Below are positions 14,768 to 25,689 of a stretch of 64,000 nucleotides of DNA, in pieces (position 1 is the stretch's first letter; each line of letters begins with the position of its first letter). The stretch is from Selaginella moellendorffii (lineage: Eukaryota > Streptophyta > Lycopodiopsida > Selaginellales > Selaginellaceae), in contig NW_003314326.1 in the NCBI RefSeq assembly GCF_000143415.4, positions 314,945-378,944 of the forward strand, given 5' to 3'. Below the pieces are notes generated by a model, which had not been told where the DNA came from, did not search any database, and saw only the letters and a list, made by a program, of their open reading frames with translations. A program made the position numbers and the translations under genes.

Positions 14768-15520
14768 CTATGAGAGGAGATGGCTGCGCGAGCTTGGGAA
14801 GAGCTCCTCGTTACTCTCATGGGGCGACCAAGGATCAACCGAGCTCACCACCTCTTTGATGCTAAACTCCGGCCTCACGCCTCGCATCGCTTCCAGACCA
14901 AGCCGGTAAATCTCCTCCGAGTTGCTCGACTCGTGGAGATACTCGTCTCCATTCCACTGAAGCGACTCCAGCGCTTGCACCAACGTCTTGGAGCTCGAGG
15001 AGGATTCGATCGACTTGAGGAGGAGACCGAGCGCGCGGACGAGATTGTTGGCGATCCTGGCCTTGAAAACGTTGCCACCTTTGCAAAGCTTTCCCTCCTC
15101 GTCATACAGCCGCCTCTTGTGATAGATCTTCACCAGGTTCCTCTCCTCTCCCATGGCCGAGTTCCTGCCAGTGTCGTCGATCAAAATGGCCCTCTCCAGA
15201 TCCAGTCCTTCCCTCAGGCCATGGAGCGGCTTCTTCTTCCCTGGCCTGACGCTGAATACCTCGATTTCCTGCGAAATCTTGTAGCCCAGACGATCCTCGA
15301 GGCCGGCGGAGAGCGCTTGCAAGAGATTGGCGTTGCGCAGCGCCTTTCCACAGCTGTAGAAGCCGATCCTCACGCCAGGAATCCTGTCGAGAGCTGCCAG
15401 AAACTCGAGCGCGCCGTGAGCGAAGCAGAAGGAGCCGACCAGGCATGGGAACTTGATGTCGCCGCCAGTGGAGACGAGCGTGTTGTTGAGATCCACAAGA
15501 ACATCGATCAAGCCAGCCAT
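14768..15520 (-). CDS. HAD-like (FCP1/NIF-type) protein with altered motif I
   Basis: A single exon of 250 residues. Motif I reads VLVDLNNTL (residues 7-15): the nucleophile position D10 is present, but the second Asp of the usual DxDxT is Asn12. Motif II could be FYSCGKA, and motif III is AILIDDTGRNS with two adjacent Asp. This is the order of haloacid-dehalogenase phosphatases of the NIF/FCP type. Loss of the second Asp, normally the general acid/base, suggests weak or absent phosphatase activity or a binding role. The C-terminal 90 residues are not recognised. The gene lies 78 bp upstream of the G6PDH start on the same strand, and the two are likely separate transcripts. Confidence 0.75.
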   Translation of the reverse strand: MAGLIDVLVDLNNTLVSTGGDIKFPCLVGSFCFAHGALEFLAALDRIPGVRIGFYSCGKALRNANLLQALSAGLEDRLGYKISQEIEVFSVRPGKKKPLHGLREGLDLERAILIDDTGRNSAMGEERNLVKIYHKRRLYDEEGKLCKGGNVFKARIANNLVRALGLLLKSIESSSSSKTLVQALESLQWNGDEYLHESSNSEEIYRLGLEAMRGVRPEFSIKEVVSSVDPWSPHESNEELFPSSRSHLLS

Positions 15521-15647
15521 ACCTCGCGGAAGAACCCTAATTTTTAACCTCTTTAGAGCCGTTAGATTAACGAATATCCTAGAATATCCTCGGATATACT
15601 AAAACTTCGAAAGTCTTTCGTGCAAAACTTTGATAGAGGTGAGAACT

Positions 15648-17205
15648 TTAGCCGATGATCACGCGAGACCATTCGCTGTGCGTGTGACCATAGTGGATAT
15701 CCATCAGTGCTCGCACGAGGAGACCACAGAGGTTGAAGCCTGGGCGATTGACGTGCTCCTTCTCCAGCTCCAAACTTCCCGGAGCTGCCGCTACCGCATC
15801 GTTTGCGGCCTTGGAATCAAACGGGACTTCGATCATCACTCCGCTTTCCTTGAGAAGCCCGGACACTGGCTGGATCAAGCACGCTGTTCCTGTTCCAAAT
15901 GCTTCCACCAGCCTGCCTTGTCCAGCGGCCGCCTCGATCTGAAAGCCAGTGTCAATCGAAGATCAAGGAGACCAACTTTTCACCTCGGAGAATCGAAGAG
16001 ACCTTTCGGAGACTTCCAGTCCTTGTATCTTGGTCGCGAGCTTCAGCACGCTGTCTCTCGTCACGCCAGGAAGAATGGTGCCGTCCAAAGCCGGTGTCAC
16101 AAGCTCCAGTGTGTCCTGTCCAGAGCGAAGCAGGAAGAAGATGTTCATGGTTCCAGCTTCTCCCACGAATCCTCCATACTTGTCGTCCATGACAAACAGC
16201 GGCTGCGAGCATCCCAGCTTTGCTGCCTCGAGCAGCGGGACGATGGTCGGGGCGTAGTTTGATCCCAGCTTCCGGTCCCCAGCTCCTCCCGGGAACGCTC
16301 TCGTGTTTTGCGTGTCGACCCGGAGCTTGATCGGGGCCAGCCGAGACGTCGACAAGGCGGAGAAGAAGGATGATCCAGCCGGAGACAAAACCACGAAAAG
16401 CAATGCCTCCCGTGACTGCTGGACTCCCAGCGATGGCTGGGTAGCGATCACCGTGGGACGGATGTAAACGGAGAATCCTTCGACGTCGGAAATCCAGTCC
16501 CGCTCCACGCGAAGGAGCTCCTCGATGCATCTCAGTAAAGCCTCCTACAAAGTTTGGTATCATGACGAAAGGAAAGAATCCATGGAGTTGTTACCTTGTC
16601 GAAGCTGGGAAGCGCGAGGCGAGCGACTGATCTGGCGAGGCGATTCATATGCATGTCGGGGCGGAAGAGGCGAATGCGTCCCTCTTTGTCTTTGTAAGCT
16701 TTCATGCCCTCGAAGCACTCGGTGGCGTAGTGTAGAACCTGGATTCATGCAACGAGCAGTGTGATTCCAATCCGGAAAAGTCATGGAAAGAAAGAATATC
16801 ACAAACCTGAGCGCAAGGGTGGAGCGAGAGTGGCTCAAGCGGGACGATCTTGGGAGGCATCCAGCCCAGCTCCTCCTTCCACACGATCTGGAGCATATGA
16901 TCCGTGGTGTGAGCTCCAAACTTGAGCACGGTGCCATCGGCCTTGTTGGGCTTTTCCTGCATTGATGGAACGAATCAGCCAGACCGCGAGAAACCAACAG
17001 CGCCACCCACCTTGAGCTGCGCCGCCTTGTGGACGATGAGATGTTGGAAGACAATGTCGGACGGTGGAAAAGCGGGCTGATGCTCCTCAAGGCTCCCCAT
17101 GGCGCTCGACCTCAATCGGGCTTCTTTTTTATCACCACTGGAATATTCGAGAAGCAGCGTTTTCTCATTGTCTGTACCAGACTTGCGTAGAGTCGACGAT
17201 GTCAT
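15648..17205 (-). CDS. BCAT: branched-chain amino acid aminotransferase
   Basis: This PLP enzyme transfers amino groups between Leu, Ile or Val and 2-oxoglutarate. Five phase-0 exons (17205-17011, 16956-16807, 16738-16595, 16544-15984, 15938-15648) give 446 residues. Family motifs are [34 protein letters not shown], the PLP lysine region [11 protein letters not shown] (Lys255 by alignment to the CKMGGNYG motif of animal BCATs), [10 protein letters not shown] and [14 protein letters not shown]. The open frame continues upstream to 17301 without an ATG, so the Met at 17205 is the first usable start. A second Met at the MGSLEEHQ stretch could serve a cytosolic form. The targeting signal is unclear. 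Ser replaces Gly or Ala in the usual GGNY/GANY motif. Confidence 0.93.
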
Positions 17206-17695
17206 GGTGGTCGGCTTTAAACAGCGCAAGGAACTCGTTTGTCGAACTCGAGCCAGGCCTCCATACTTTGCTTTGGATAGCACCAAACAGTTCAGAGCCA
17301 AAAAAGGAGATGAAAAGAACTTACACTTGTTCGGTCTTCGACACTGTTGCAGCGGCCTTGAACGTACATATAAATCTGCGACTTTTCTCTGGTTTGTTGG
17401 TGTTCCAGCTCAAAAGATTTTTATTCTCCTGCTACTTCAGCAGCTCCTCCATCAATCATCCTATGCCTTGTTGCACCGAAAATAAATGTCTTTATATTCC
17501 AAACTATCTAGTAGGTTGGGACTAACCCAAACTGCTTGTATCTCTAGAACCATCCGATTCCCTTAATAATGTCCCAACTGTACTTTGTCATCGTCGCCGC
17601 TGAAAAACACCGTCCTTACTTAGTTCTAAGAAAAAACTATGCAACTTTAACTTACTAGCCCCTTTATCAACTGTGTCGTGCTCGTCTTCGCTCTC
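17206..17695. other. spacer between BCAT and hAT remnant
   Basis: No separate gene is seen. It should hold the BCAT promoter and 5'UTR, and the open frame upstream of the BCAT ATG (to about 17301) leaves room for an unannotated first exon. Confidence 0.5.
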
Positions 17696-19928
17696 CTATA
17701 AGGAATCATCAGCGTCAACCTGAGCATAAGCCCCTGGCCCTGTTGTTTCATCATCAAATTCGGCACCAGTCTGCTTAGCCACGGATTTGTCAATGGACTG
17801 CTGCCGTTTCCTCCACAGACGAGAGTTCTGGTAGATATTCACGAGCTTTTGGATGCGCTCTGGATTCAACGTAGCACGTTTTGTTAGTATCCAGCAGGAA
17901 AATTCAATTCAATTCAATCAACTCACTTATTCCGTTTGAGAGTCAAAACGTTTCCATATGCCTTGATGTTACGCTCTGCAGCACAATTAGAAGAAGCAAG
18001 GCCAAGACGTTGCATGCAAACCTCCAAAGCAAAGGTACGTGCAAATCCATTTCTCGGCAGCTTGCCCACGCCTTCCAGGGATCGGCTACTGCTGCTGGAT
18101 CTTCGAACAAACGCGCAGCCAGTCCGGAGCTTGTAGGATCAAAAGGTCCGGTTTGCATTCGCGAGCAAACCGCATGAAGTCTTCGTTGTCTGGATAAAAC
18201 CGCTTGACTGCTGGCCACTGGTCGATGTCTTATTACATATCTGTACCGTGGGTTCAGACACCAGGCCGCACCAAACAGATCACAATCTTTGAGGTAACGC
18301 TCCTCCCGATGTGCAAGCACAGCCATCACAAGTTCCTTCTCCCCTGCTGGCAAAGGTGTTGGAATGTTGTGTCGGCTATGTATTTCCAAGCTTGCCAGAC
18401 GAATCCCATAGTTGGTGTGCATATGTCAAAAAACTTGATGGCTCGTACCACTGGCTCCATCAAGAAAAGAATCTTGTCCACCTGCTGCCAAAACTGAACC
18501 GCAACCTGCTTGTTCTTATGAAAGAGGTCCTGAACTTGCTGAGCATCACTGCCCTTCGGCTGCTGCTTGAGCCACGCTTTAAAGTTCCCACTAAGGAAGA
18601 TTACTCTCAAAGAGTCGCAAACTTCTCGCAGCCGTTCCAGCATGTAGTATTACTAGCCAAGCCTGAAGTTAAAATCATCAACAAGAAAACGAAGTTCGTT
18701 AGAAAGCTGAAACTAGAAAGTGAACCTTGAATACAAACCTCGTTGATACAGCCTCCTTTGCTCCCTGCTGCCTGAACAGATGTGTTGGATCTTCGCTTAC
18801 ATGAACAATGGCCATCCCTTTTCCAATGCAATCCTTGATGAAGTCCAGAGTGCCTGACGATCTGAGTACGAGGTTCAGTGCCTGGCACTGACAGGGAACA
18901 CTCCACATTCCCCAGCGCGTCTCAGGCATCTGTCCGGCTAGCCACATGTTGGAAGCATTATCCATCACCACGGCAATAACACCCCGCTTCCGCTTCACTC
19001 TTTCAAGTTGACGCATTTCTGCCTCTGATGTATCAAAAAGACCGACTTGGCTCTCCCAGGATGTTCCAGTCCCTAAGCAATCTTGTTTCTGCCCCAAGCT
19101 TCTTGAAAATTTTATCAGCTAGGAAGAAGAGACACGGTGTTAGATACAAAACTCTCTAGAGCATCGTCCATACCTTACACCTTACGAGTCTGTGCTTTCA
19201 AAGGAAGCATAGAAGATTCTTCATTCTTCGTTGCATCAGCCCAATGTGTGTATCCTTTCAGAGTCGAATATCGCAGATAGCAGGCGAGGAGTGACTTGTT
19301 CGGCCACCTGCTCAATCTTCGATTTTCTCCACGAAATCTGCGTAACCTTCGTCCAGCAAGTCCTTCTGCAAAGCAGCCATGGTCGGGAGAGGTTAGCAAT
19401 AGGCCAGCTGCGCATTTTCACTGAGCGCAACACGGAACAGCACAGCATCGCTGTAAACTCCCAATGCAAACCTTTTGTGCTCCACCTTGAGTTCTCCGGG
19501 TGTCCAACTCCGACCTCCTGTGCCTTGGCCACCTAGACTTCGACGCCCTTGGCCTTGCGTTAGCATCGGCTTGCTACAATCGGGACGACTTAGGCTGCCA
19601 AGCTCAGCTCGGCCCTGCTGAAGAGCCTCAACTTCGCAATCCCCAAGAATGTGGGCTATCCGTTGCCAGCCACCCAGTGGTATGTTCTTCCCACTAGATC
19701 CGCCTGTTGGATGCCGGTGTGTTTGGGCATCCCACACTCGCCGCATCTTGTCCACCCTCTGAAGACTCATCCTTCATGGTGAAGTTTACTCGCCTGATCG
19801 GTCCAACTGCAACTCCTGCTAGGAGATCCTGACTAGCTGCTCGCATCACCTCATCCACGAAGAACCATCCTATGGCGAGGATCTTCTCGGCGGCAAGGTG
19901 AGATCGCCCGGGAATCACCAGCAGCATC
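17696..19928 (-). mobile_element. decayed hAT-family (DUF659-type) DNA transposase
   Basis: Minus-strand fragments appear in the order of a hAT transposase. An N-terminal piece starts at 19928. A central catalytic-fold piece (19097-18699) has VVMDNASNMWLAGQ and VPCQCQALNLVL. A further piece (18643-18326) has FWQQVDKILFLMEPVVRAI and DICTPTMGFVWQAW. The C-terminal hATC dimerisation part includes ASSNCAAERNIKAYG, LKRNK, then NPERIQKLVNIYQNSRLWR, with a stop at 17696-17698. Some breaks could be short introns, but the join near 18650 meets an in-frame stop in the frame required, so at least one frameshift is present. No terminal inverted repeats or 8-bp target duplication were identified. Part of its 5' region recurs at about 30495-30600. 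Confidence 0.8.
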
Positions 19929-20102
19929 ACGGCGTCGCCAAACCCTTAGGGCGCTGAGAAGCCAGTGCGCTGGGGGCGATGCTAGCTACGAACAAACCCT
20001 AGCCTCAGAGCGGGAGAAATAAAAATGACCATGGTGACGTGGCACAGCAGATGTCGTGTCATGCCTCACCACCACGCTGGCGATGAGGTGGCGATGTCCT
20101 TT

Positions 20103-20112
20103 CTCTATATAG
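20103..20112 (+). promoter_or_regulatory. possible TATA box of the F-box gene
   Basis: A CTATATAG core sits about 40 bp before the ATG at 20145 and downstream of the alternative ATG at 20025. If real it decides the start in favour of the downstream Met. Confidence 0.35.
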
Positions 20113-20144
20113 GATTGGGGCACTTAACGATAAGGGTTGGGAGG

Positions 20145-21086
20145 ATGACGAAGAAGTTATTCAGTTCCGGGGACTCTCTTCCAGATGATGTCTGGCTTAC
20201 GGTGCTGAGCAAGTTCCACTGGATAGAAGATTTATCAAGAATTTCACTTGTGTCAAAAACATGGAATCGTCTTTCCAAACAAGTGCCCAAGGTTAAGATA
20301 GACGTACCAGAGCAGTATATGGACCATAAGTATGAAACGTTTCTTATGAACGCTTTGGCAGGTCGATCTGGACTTGAGGAGGTGAAACTGATCCTTGAGT
20401 ATGAGGTATGCAAAGAAGAGCTACTGCAAAAGCTCCTAGTTCCCTATGCTTCCACCTTGAAGAGGTTGTCATTGACTCAAGTTAGTTTACATACAGGCTC
20501 TTGCCTCATATCAAACTTCCCAAGGCTGACATGCTTGGAGTTACACGATTCCTTAACTATAGATGAGCCCCCAGCAAACACAATCTTCAGCAGCCTCCAC
20601 ACGCTTGTTCTTGCTTACTCTGACAAGGTTTACCATTCACAGGAAGACATGAATGATGTATTGATTGGCATATTGAAGGCTTGCCCAAATCTTAGGAAGC
20701 TCAAGCTCTCTAATTGCAATGGGAGTCAGTCAGTGCCTACAACGGGGAGCCATCCTATTATTCTGTCCAGTCAGAGTTTGGAAGATTTTACGAAAGATGG
20801 TTCTTTGGCTCTAACTTTATCACTAGGTGCTCTTCCTAATCTAGCCAAGCTAGAATTATGGAGCTGCCAGCTGATATGGGATAATGGCTTATTCAACAAC
20901 TTGAGAGAGTGTCTACTGTTTAATATGCACAACAAAACAACAAGAGAACAGCTAATGAAGAAGTGCCCTCACCTTGCAGAATTTAAATGGATTGAATATC
21001 AATATGATAGCTATGATGACTACTTCTCTGACTACGATGATGATTATTCTCTTCCTCCAACAACAGCAACACCACCTACTTTGTGA
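20145..21086 (+). CDS. F-box / leucine-rich repeat protein
   Basis: The intronless frame encodes an F-box at the start (SLPDDVWLTVLSKFHWIEDL, then RISLVSKTWNRL) followed by leucine-rich repeats such as LVPYASTLKRLSLTQVSL, FPRLTCLELHD, SSLHTLVLAYSDKV, CPNLRKLKLSNCNG and LPNLAKLELWSCQL. The C-terminus is acidic and Tyr/Asp-rich. F-box/LRR proteins are usually substrate receptors of SCF ubiquitin ligases, and the target is unknown. The frame stays open to an ATG at 20025. I prefer the ATG at 20145 because a TATA-like CTATATAG lies at about 20104-20111, between the two ATGs, and the F-box begins soon after. It is transcribed divergently from the hAT remnant. The gene has no intron and lies beside mobile DNA. 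Confidence 0.82.
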   Translation: MTKKLFSSGDSLPDDVWLTVLSKFHWIEDLSRISLVSKTWNRLSKQVPKVKIDVPEQYMDHKYETFLMNALAGRSGLEEVKLILEYEVCKEELLQKLLVPYASTLKRLSLTQVSLHTGSCLISNFPRLTCLELHDSLTIDEPPANTIFSSLHTLVLAYSDKVYHSQEDMNDVLIGILKACPNLRKLKLSNCNGSQSVPTTGSHPIILSSQSLEDFTKDGSLALTLSLGALPNLAKLELWSCQLIWDNGLFNNLRECLLFNMHNKTTREQLMKKCPHLAEFKWIEYQYDSYDDYFSDYDDDYSLPPTTATPPTL

Positions 21087-22660
21087 GTACCTCACTACCA
21101 CCACAAACCTGTACGATGATACCATCTTTGAACTTGCATGTCCCCAACTCCACACCAACAGTGGATAGGATGGTTTAATGCCCTTTGTGGGTCCTCATGA
21201 CTTGAAATAGCTGTTATTATTATTATTATTATTCTTAGCCAACCTTGCTTGGTGGAGGGGGAGAAGTTGGTTTGCTGGATAGTGATGCTAGTTGGTGGTT
21301 ACATCTTAATATACTTGGTGTTTAGGTGTATAGTTATAATGTGGACATTAGTTTTCAATTTAGACCATCAAATTAAGATTTTTGGGCTAATTAAATATAT
21401 ATAGTTTTGTATTCCATTCACTTGTACTGGTGGAGTTGAGGGGCAACTTTAATTATCCCTGATGAGTGTTAAATTTTATTTTTTCTTAATTTAAATCTAA
21501 CTTTTACATTGTCTAAATTTGTCTTGTTTTTATAGCTTTTCCATTTCTTTCTTCTTTTTGTTTTTTTTCATCTCATCTCCATGTTAGAGCATTATACTCC
21601 TCAACACCTTCCTCTTCCTCCTTTGACTCTAGAGTAATAATTGGTGTAATTGCTTAATATTATTTAGTTGTAGGTAATAATCAAATTTAATTGATAGCAA
21701 TGTAACACTTCTTGCTCTTGATGTGCATTTGACTGTGTTTCTTCTATATGAATCTTAAGAATAATATGTATTATTGATTCAATTACTTTATAATAATTAT
21801 CACCTCTCATTCTTAGGAAGATGCCCAATATCTAAATGAGTTTCTCATATGTTTTCAAATGATAGTGTTGCAATTATATAATGGTTTGAGTGTAACCACT
21901 CGTGAAAATTAGAGCCTTATCTTGGATATCTCATTTTGACATGTTAACAATTGTGTTAATGTATATAGAAATTATATTATCTTTGTCAGGGATCATATTC
22001 AGTTATGCAATTTAATATTCACTTTTGGAGCCTTTTGTTTCATGCAAAGCTGAATATATTAAATTGGATCAAGTTGAGTCAAGATCTTATAAGACTTATG
22101 TATGCACTTGCCCCTGATGACACTCTTCCACTAGCATAATATTATAAGATATCACTTCTCCCACTTATAAATGTATGTACTTCAACATTACTTATATAAT
22201 CTTGTTTTGATGGAGGTTAATATTGTTATTGTTTATATTCAAGGATAAAGATGAGGACGTGGTTATAGCTATGATATTCACTACTAGGTGTGTAATGAGG
22301 TTAGATGACATTGTCAACATTTCCCAAATTGGAAGGAGGCCTTAGCTTCAATAATGTAATATTGATGCTGCTATTGTGAAATGTCTTGATATAATGATTT
22401 TTTGAGGAAATAAGGAGTTGTATAGATAATACATGAATAAGTTAATAACCACTTTATTTTATTTTTAAGAGTATCATCAAGTGGTTCACTTGACACTAGT
22501 TTATCCAATATTGACTTTCTTAAGCTTGTTTTTATAATAATAAGTAGCAAAACCATTTTCAATATCTATGGGAATGGCTACAAATATGGGTGATCTTGAG
22601 ATTGAATTTCAGTTGTGCTAAGTCGTTAAGGCAATGGCCGTGGTGTAGGGATGAATCTAG
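21087..22660. other. AT-rich spacer entering a repeat island
   Basis: The F-box 3'UTR (with an ATT run near 21214) passes into AT-rich DNA dense in stops in all frames. No gene or conserved motif is visible. It is probably heavily decayed mobile-element sequence. Confidence 0.5.
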
Positions 22661-23215
22661 AAATCTCATCTATCACAACTATGACTTCAAGTATCAAAAG
22701 ATAATTATCAATTAGTCTTTATGAACATTGTTTCCTTACTATATTGTTGATTCCCTTTATTCCTCCACTTAAGCTAATTTAGTTTACACTTTACCAGATG
22801 ATGAGCATAAAGACAAAATTTATAAATGCTGTTAGTTAAGCATATTTAGTTCAATTAAAGAAATTTATTTATTAACTAACACTTGCTAGTGTTGATATGG
22901 ATCCTAGTGTTATATAATAGCTTATTGTGTATACCACTCTTGCTATTATACCCCTTGTATTAATTCTATTTCAATCTTATGTATTTTATATGGTAAGTGT
23001 TTAGATGTATATCTACAAAATGTAGAGTGTTTTAAACATCATAATATTGTTCCTATATCTTAATTTCTAGTCTAATGCCATTCCATATTAATAATTTTTC
23101 AAACTTATCCTAAAGAGTTAACTCTTGGGATTGGGGTGAAAGCCCAAAGTATACTTTTATATAACCAAATTGTATTAAATATTGTTTGACACCATTTTGT
23201 TTATAAGAGCTAGAT
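22661..23215 (+). repeat. AT-decayed direct copy of the adjacent LTR
   Basis: This stretch lines up base for base with the beginning of the LTR at 23248. Shared landmarks are ATGACTTC(A/G)(A/G)GTATC(A/G)AAAG, TTCCCTTTATT, GGATGAGCATAAGG/GATGAGCATAAAG, ATATCTACGAAATGTAGAG/ATATCTACAAAATGTAGAG, CATTCCATAT and GGGGTGAAAGCCCAAAG. The differences are mainly C to T and G to A in this copy, including most CG sites. It is a second, older or more methylation-decayed copy in the same orientation. Confidence 0.8.
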
Positions 23216-23247
23216 ATAAAGAGTTGGTGCTTATAAAGGATTGTACT

Positions 23248-24471
23248 TGTCGCGAATATGACTTCGGGTATCGAAAGTTACCTATCGGCTAGTCCTTACA
23301 TACACTCTTACTTTACTGCCACGATGGCAGGAGGTCGGTACTACTGGTTCCCTTTATTAGCCCCTCTTGTTCAAGTGTTAGTAAACTGGACTTTGCATCT
23401 GTACTTGGCCGGATGAGCATAAGGAAGGAATTCCTAAGTGTCTATTGAGCTAAGCATACTTGGCCCGGCTTGTTAGTTCTCTTTTGCTCTGTCTTGCACT
23501 GGCTTGACAAGAACCCTCGCGTATTGAGATTGGTCCCTCAATATCGCTACATGATAGCTTACTGTGTCTGCCAAACACCCTCGCTATCATGCCCTTTGTG
23601 TTAGTCTCATTTCGGTCCCAAATGCTATTTATGGAAAGTGTCCAGATTCGCTCATTTGGCATATCTACGAAATGTAGAGATCGTTCTGAACACAATGGTG
23701 TTCGTCCCATGTCCAAATTCGCAATCTAGGGACATTCCATATTTAGTAAGTTTCGAGCTTGTCCCAGAGACTAACTCCTGATACTAAGGGAGGCTTGGGG
23801 TGAAAGCCCAAAGCGTGTGTTCCTCAAGGGGGGGGGGGGGGGGGGGGGGCTGTGGGGGGTTCCAAATGTATAGTAGGGATAGTGGGTAGGTCGGGCATGG
23901 CTGACCAACCTGAGGCATAGTCTAGCTCCCGCTTGCATGCCTGTCCTTGTTCTGCGTCCGGCTTGGGTCTAAGCCCAAGCTCCATTCCATGCTAGTTGGT
24001 GGAGTACCCATGTCCTCGCGTTAGGCCACCGGTATGCCGAAATAGCGCCAGACTCCATTTGGCTCCGTTTTGAGTGCTGGTCCTGGCATTGGGATGCTGG
24101 TTGCTCCAGGACTGTTCCAAGTCGCTCCGGGCTCCTGTCCCTTCGCTCCTTGGGCTTTATGCTTGGGAGTTGTTCCGTGGTTTGGTACCGTCACTCCTTG
24201 GCTTTGTGCTTGGGAGTTTGGCACCGTTCCTTCGTTCAGTGGCCCCAGGCTCTGAACCTCGGGTTCCTATGGACACGTGGCATGGACACATGGCATGTGA
24301 CACGTGGCATCTGTCATGTGGCACAAAGAGGGTTAGGTTCCGCTTCGTGGTGTTATCCTATGGTAAATCACCATAGGATAAAGGGTCAAAACCACGTGCG
24401 CTACAGTACTACACCCTTATTTTGTAGTACAATAGGCTTGGAGTTTAACTCTTAATTCAATTGTGCTACAT
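23248..24471 (+). repeat. long terminal repeat (5' LTR) of a Ty3/gypsy-type element
   Basis: The stretch begins TGTCGCGAATATGACTTCGG and ends ...GTGCTACA immediately before a tRNA-Met-type primer-binding site, giving about 1.2 kb bounded by TG and CA. Its first 600 bp match the decayed copies at 22661-23215 and 29640-29850. It includes a 22-base G tract (23828-23849). Its GC content is much higher than that of the flanking element, so it is probably younger or less deaminated than the other copies. Exact ends are judged by eye. Confidence 0.7.
23828..23849 (+). repeat. G22 homopolymer
   Basis: A run of 22 G inside the LTR is followed by CTGTGGGGGG. It could form a G-quadruplex, and its length is unreliable in sequencing data. 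Confidence 0.9.
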
Positions 24472-24472
24472 T

Positions 24473-24484
24473 TGGTATTAGAGA
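24473..24484 (+). other. retrotransposon primer-binding site (initiator tRNA-Met type)
   Basis: TGGTATTAGAGA directly follows the LTR end. The canonical plant site is TGGTATCAGAGC, complementary to the initiator tRNA-Met 3' end, and this copy differs by C to T decay and one end base. Confidence 0.65.
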
Positions 24485-25576
24485 ATTGTTTTAGTTTCTG
24501 TATAGTTTAAGATATTGAGATTAAGAGTTTATAAAAGGAAGTTTATAAATTAAAGAAGGAGAACAATAAAAGAAAAAAATATGTTAAAGCATCAAAAACA
24601 ATTAAACTTAAGCAATTAAACTCCTCTTTAAGTTCTGAAAATATAAAGTTTTACAATTACCCTTAGTTCCACAAGTTTCAAAGTTCAAACCCCTAAAACT
24701 ACCAAATTTTAAAGACATGTGGGACTATCAAATTTTAGAAGATTGGGTCTACAATATGAAAACTATTTTATAGTGGCAAACATAGATAATTGTATAAGAG
24801 TTGTATGCATGAAGTCTTTTTTCACCAATCATACCAAAACTTAATGGTGGTAGATATGCACTGAAAAAGGGGCAAACTAGAAATTAGATTAAAATATAGT
24901 CTCATATTTATAAGGAATACTTGCCAAATGATTTTGGTTTAAGACTTCATGCAAAGCTATAATAGTTAAAGTAGTGTGGGGACCTTATATATTATATTAA
25001 TATATTTGTTTTGAAACGTATTATGATTATAAATATAAGTGATGAAGATGTTCAAAGTTATTTTCTAAAAAATTTAAGTTCATCTTCTTGTAATAAGATT
25101 TTGGAGTTTAAGTTAAAGATATATATAAAGTGTAAGGAGGTAGCATAATAAATTGTCTTTCATCACTCACTCATGGAACAATATTAGTAGTTATATGCTT
25201 ATATCTTGGATAGAAATAAGAACTCTATTCCAGAGGCTAAGTAACAATTAACAAAAGTGGTAGTTGGCAACTACTAATAATTTTTTTTGGTTCTCAACCC
25301 TTTGTTCTTCTTCTTCTTGGTGGGTATAAATAATAACAACTTGTACTAATAGAATAGGTAGTATGGGTTATTTTGTCCATTATGAAGAGGTAACATATAT
25401 AAATCCTTAAAATATTCTAGCAAGCATAAATTGAAATTTTATATCAATGTCATAAATGAAGACAATGGTGGTGGAATTGAAAGGGTTGATGAATTGGTTA
25501 ATGTGGATTGAGAAAGAGAAGATAAGTTATTTTCTCCAAGCTTTTCTTCCAATTAATGCAAATATTGATTTGTTGA
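24485..25576. other. decayed internal (leader/gag) part of the LTR element
   Basis: AT-rich sequence with no open frame follows the primer-binding site. Position alone suggests untranslated leader and gag, and no gag or zinc-knuckle motif survives. Confidence 0.4.
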
Positions 25577-25689
25577 ACTACTTGAGAAACGATCCATATG
25601 AGTTCAAATATAAAATATAAGGGCCTATGAATAAAAGTACACCTTTTTTTTTTAATTGGTTAAGGGTCTTCAAATACTTGAGGTTAAGC
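25577..25689 (+). repeat. direct repeat copy 1 flanking a GC-rich block
   Basis: The stretch (ACTTGAGAAACGATCC, TGAATAAAAGTACACC, a T run, AATTGGTTAAGGGTC, ACTTGAGGTTAAGC) recurs at 27828-27937 in the same orientation with scattered substitutions. Confidence 0.8.

Noticed and set aside
14780-15547. Plus-strand frame of 255 codons opposite the HAD-like gene
   Set aside because: Mirror of the minus-strand coding sequence; the minus strand carries the HAD motif order.
17206-17301. Upstream extension of the BCAT frame
   Set aside because: Open but without ATG; the Met at 17205 is kept, though a missing first exon is possible.
20025-20144. Upstream Met for the F-box protein
   Set aside because: The added 40 residues look non-coding and a TATA-like element lies between the two ATGs; the downstream ATG is preferred.
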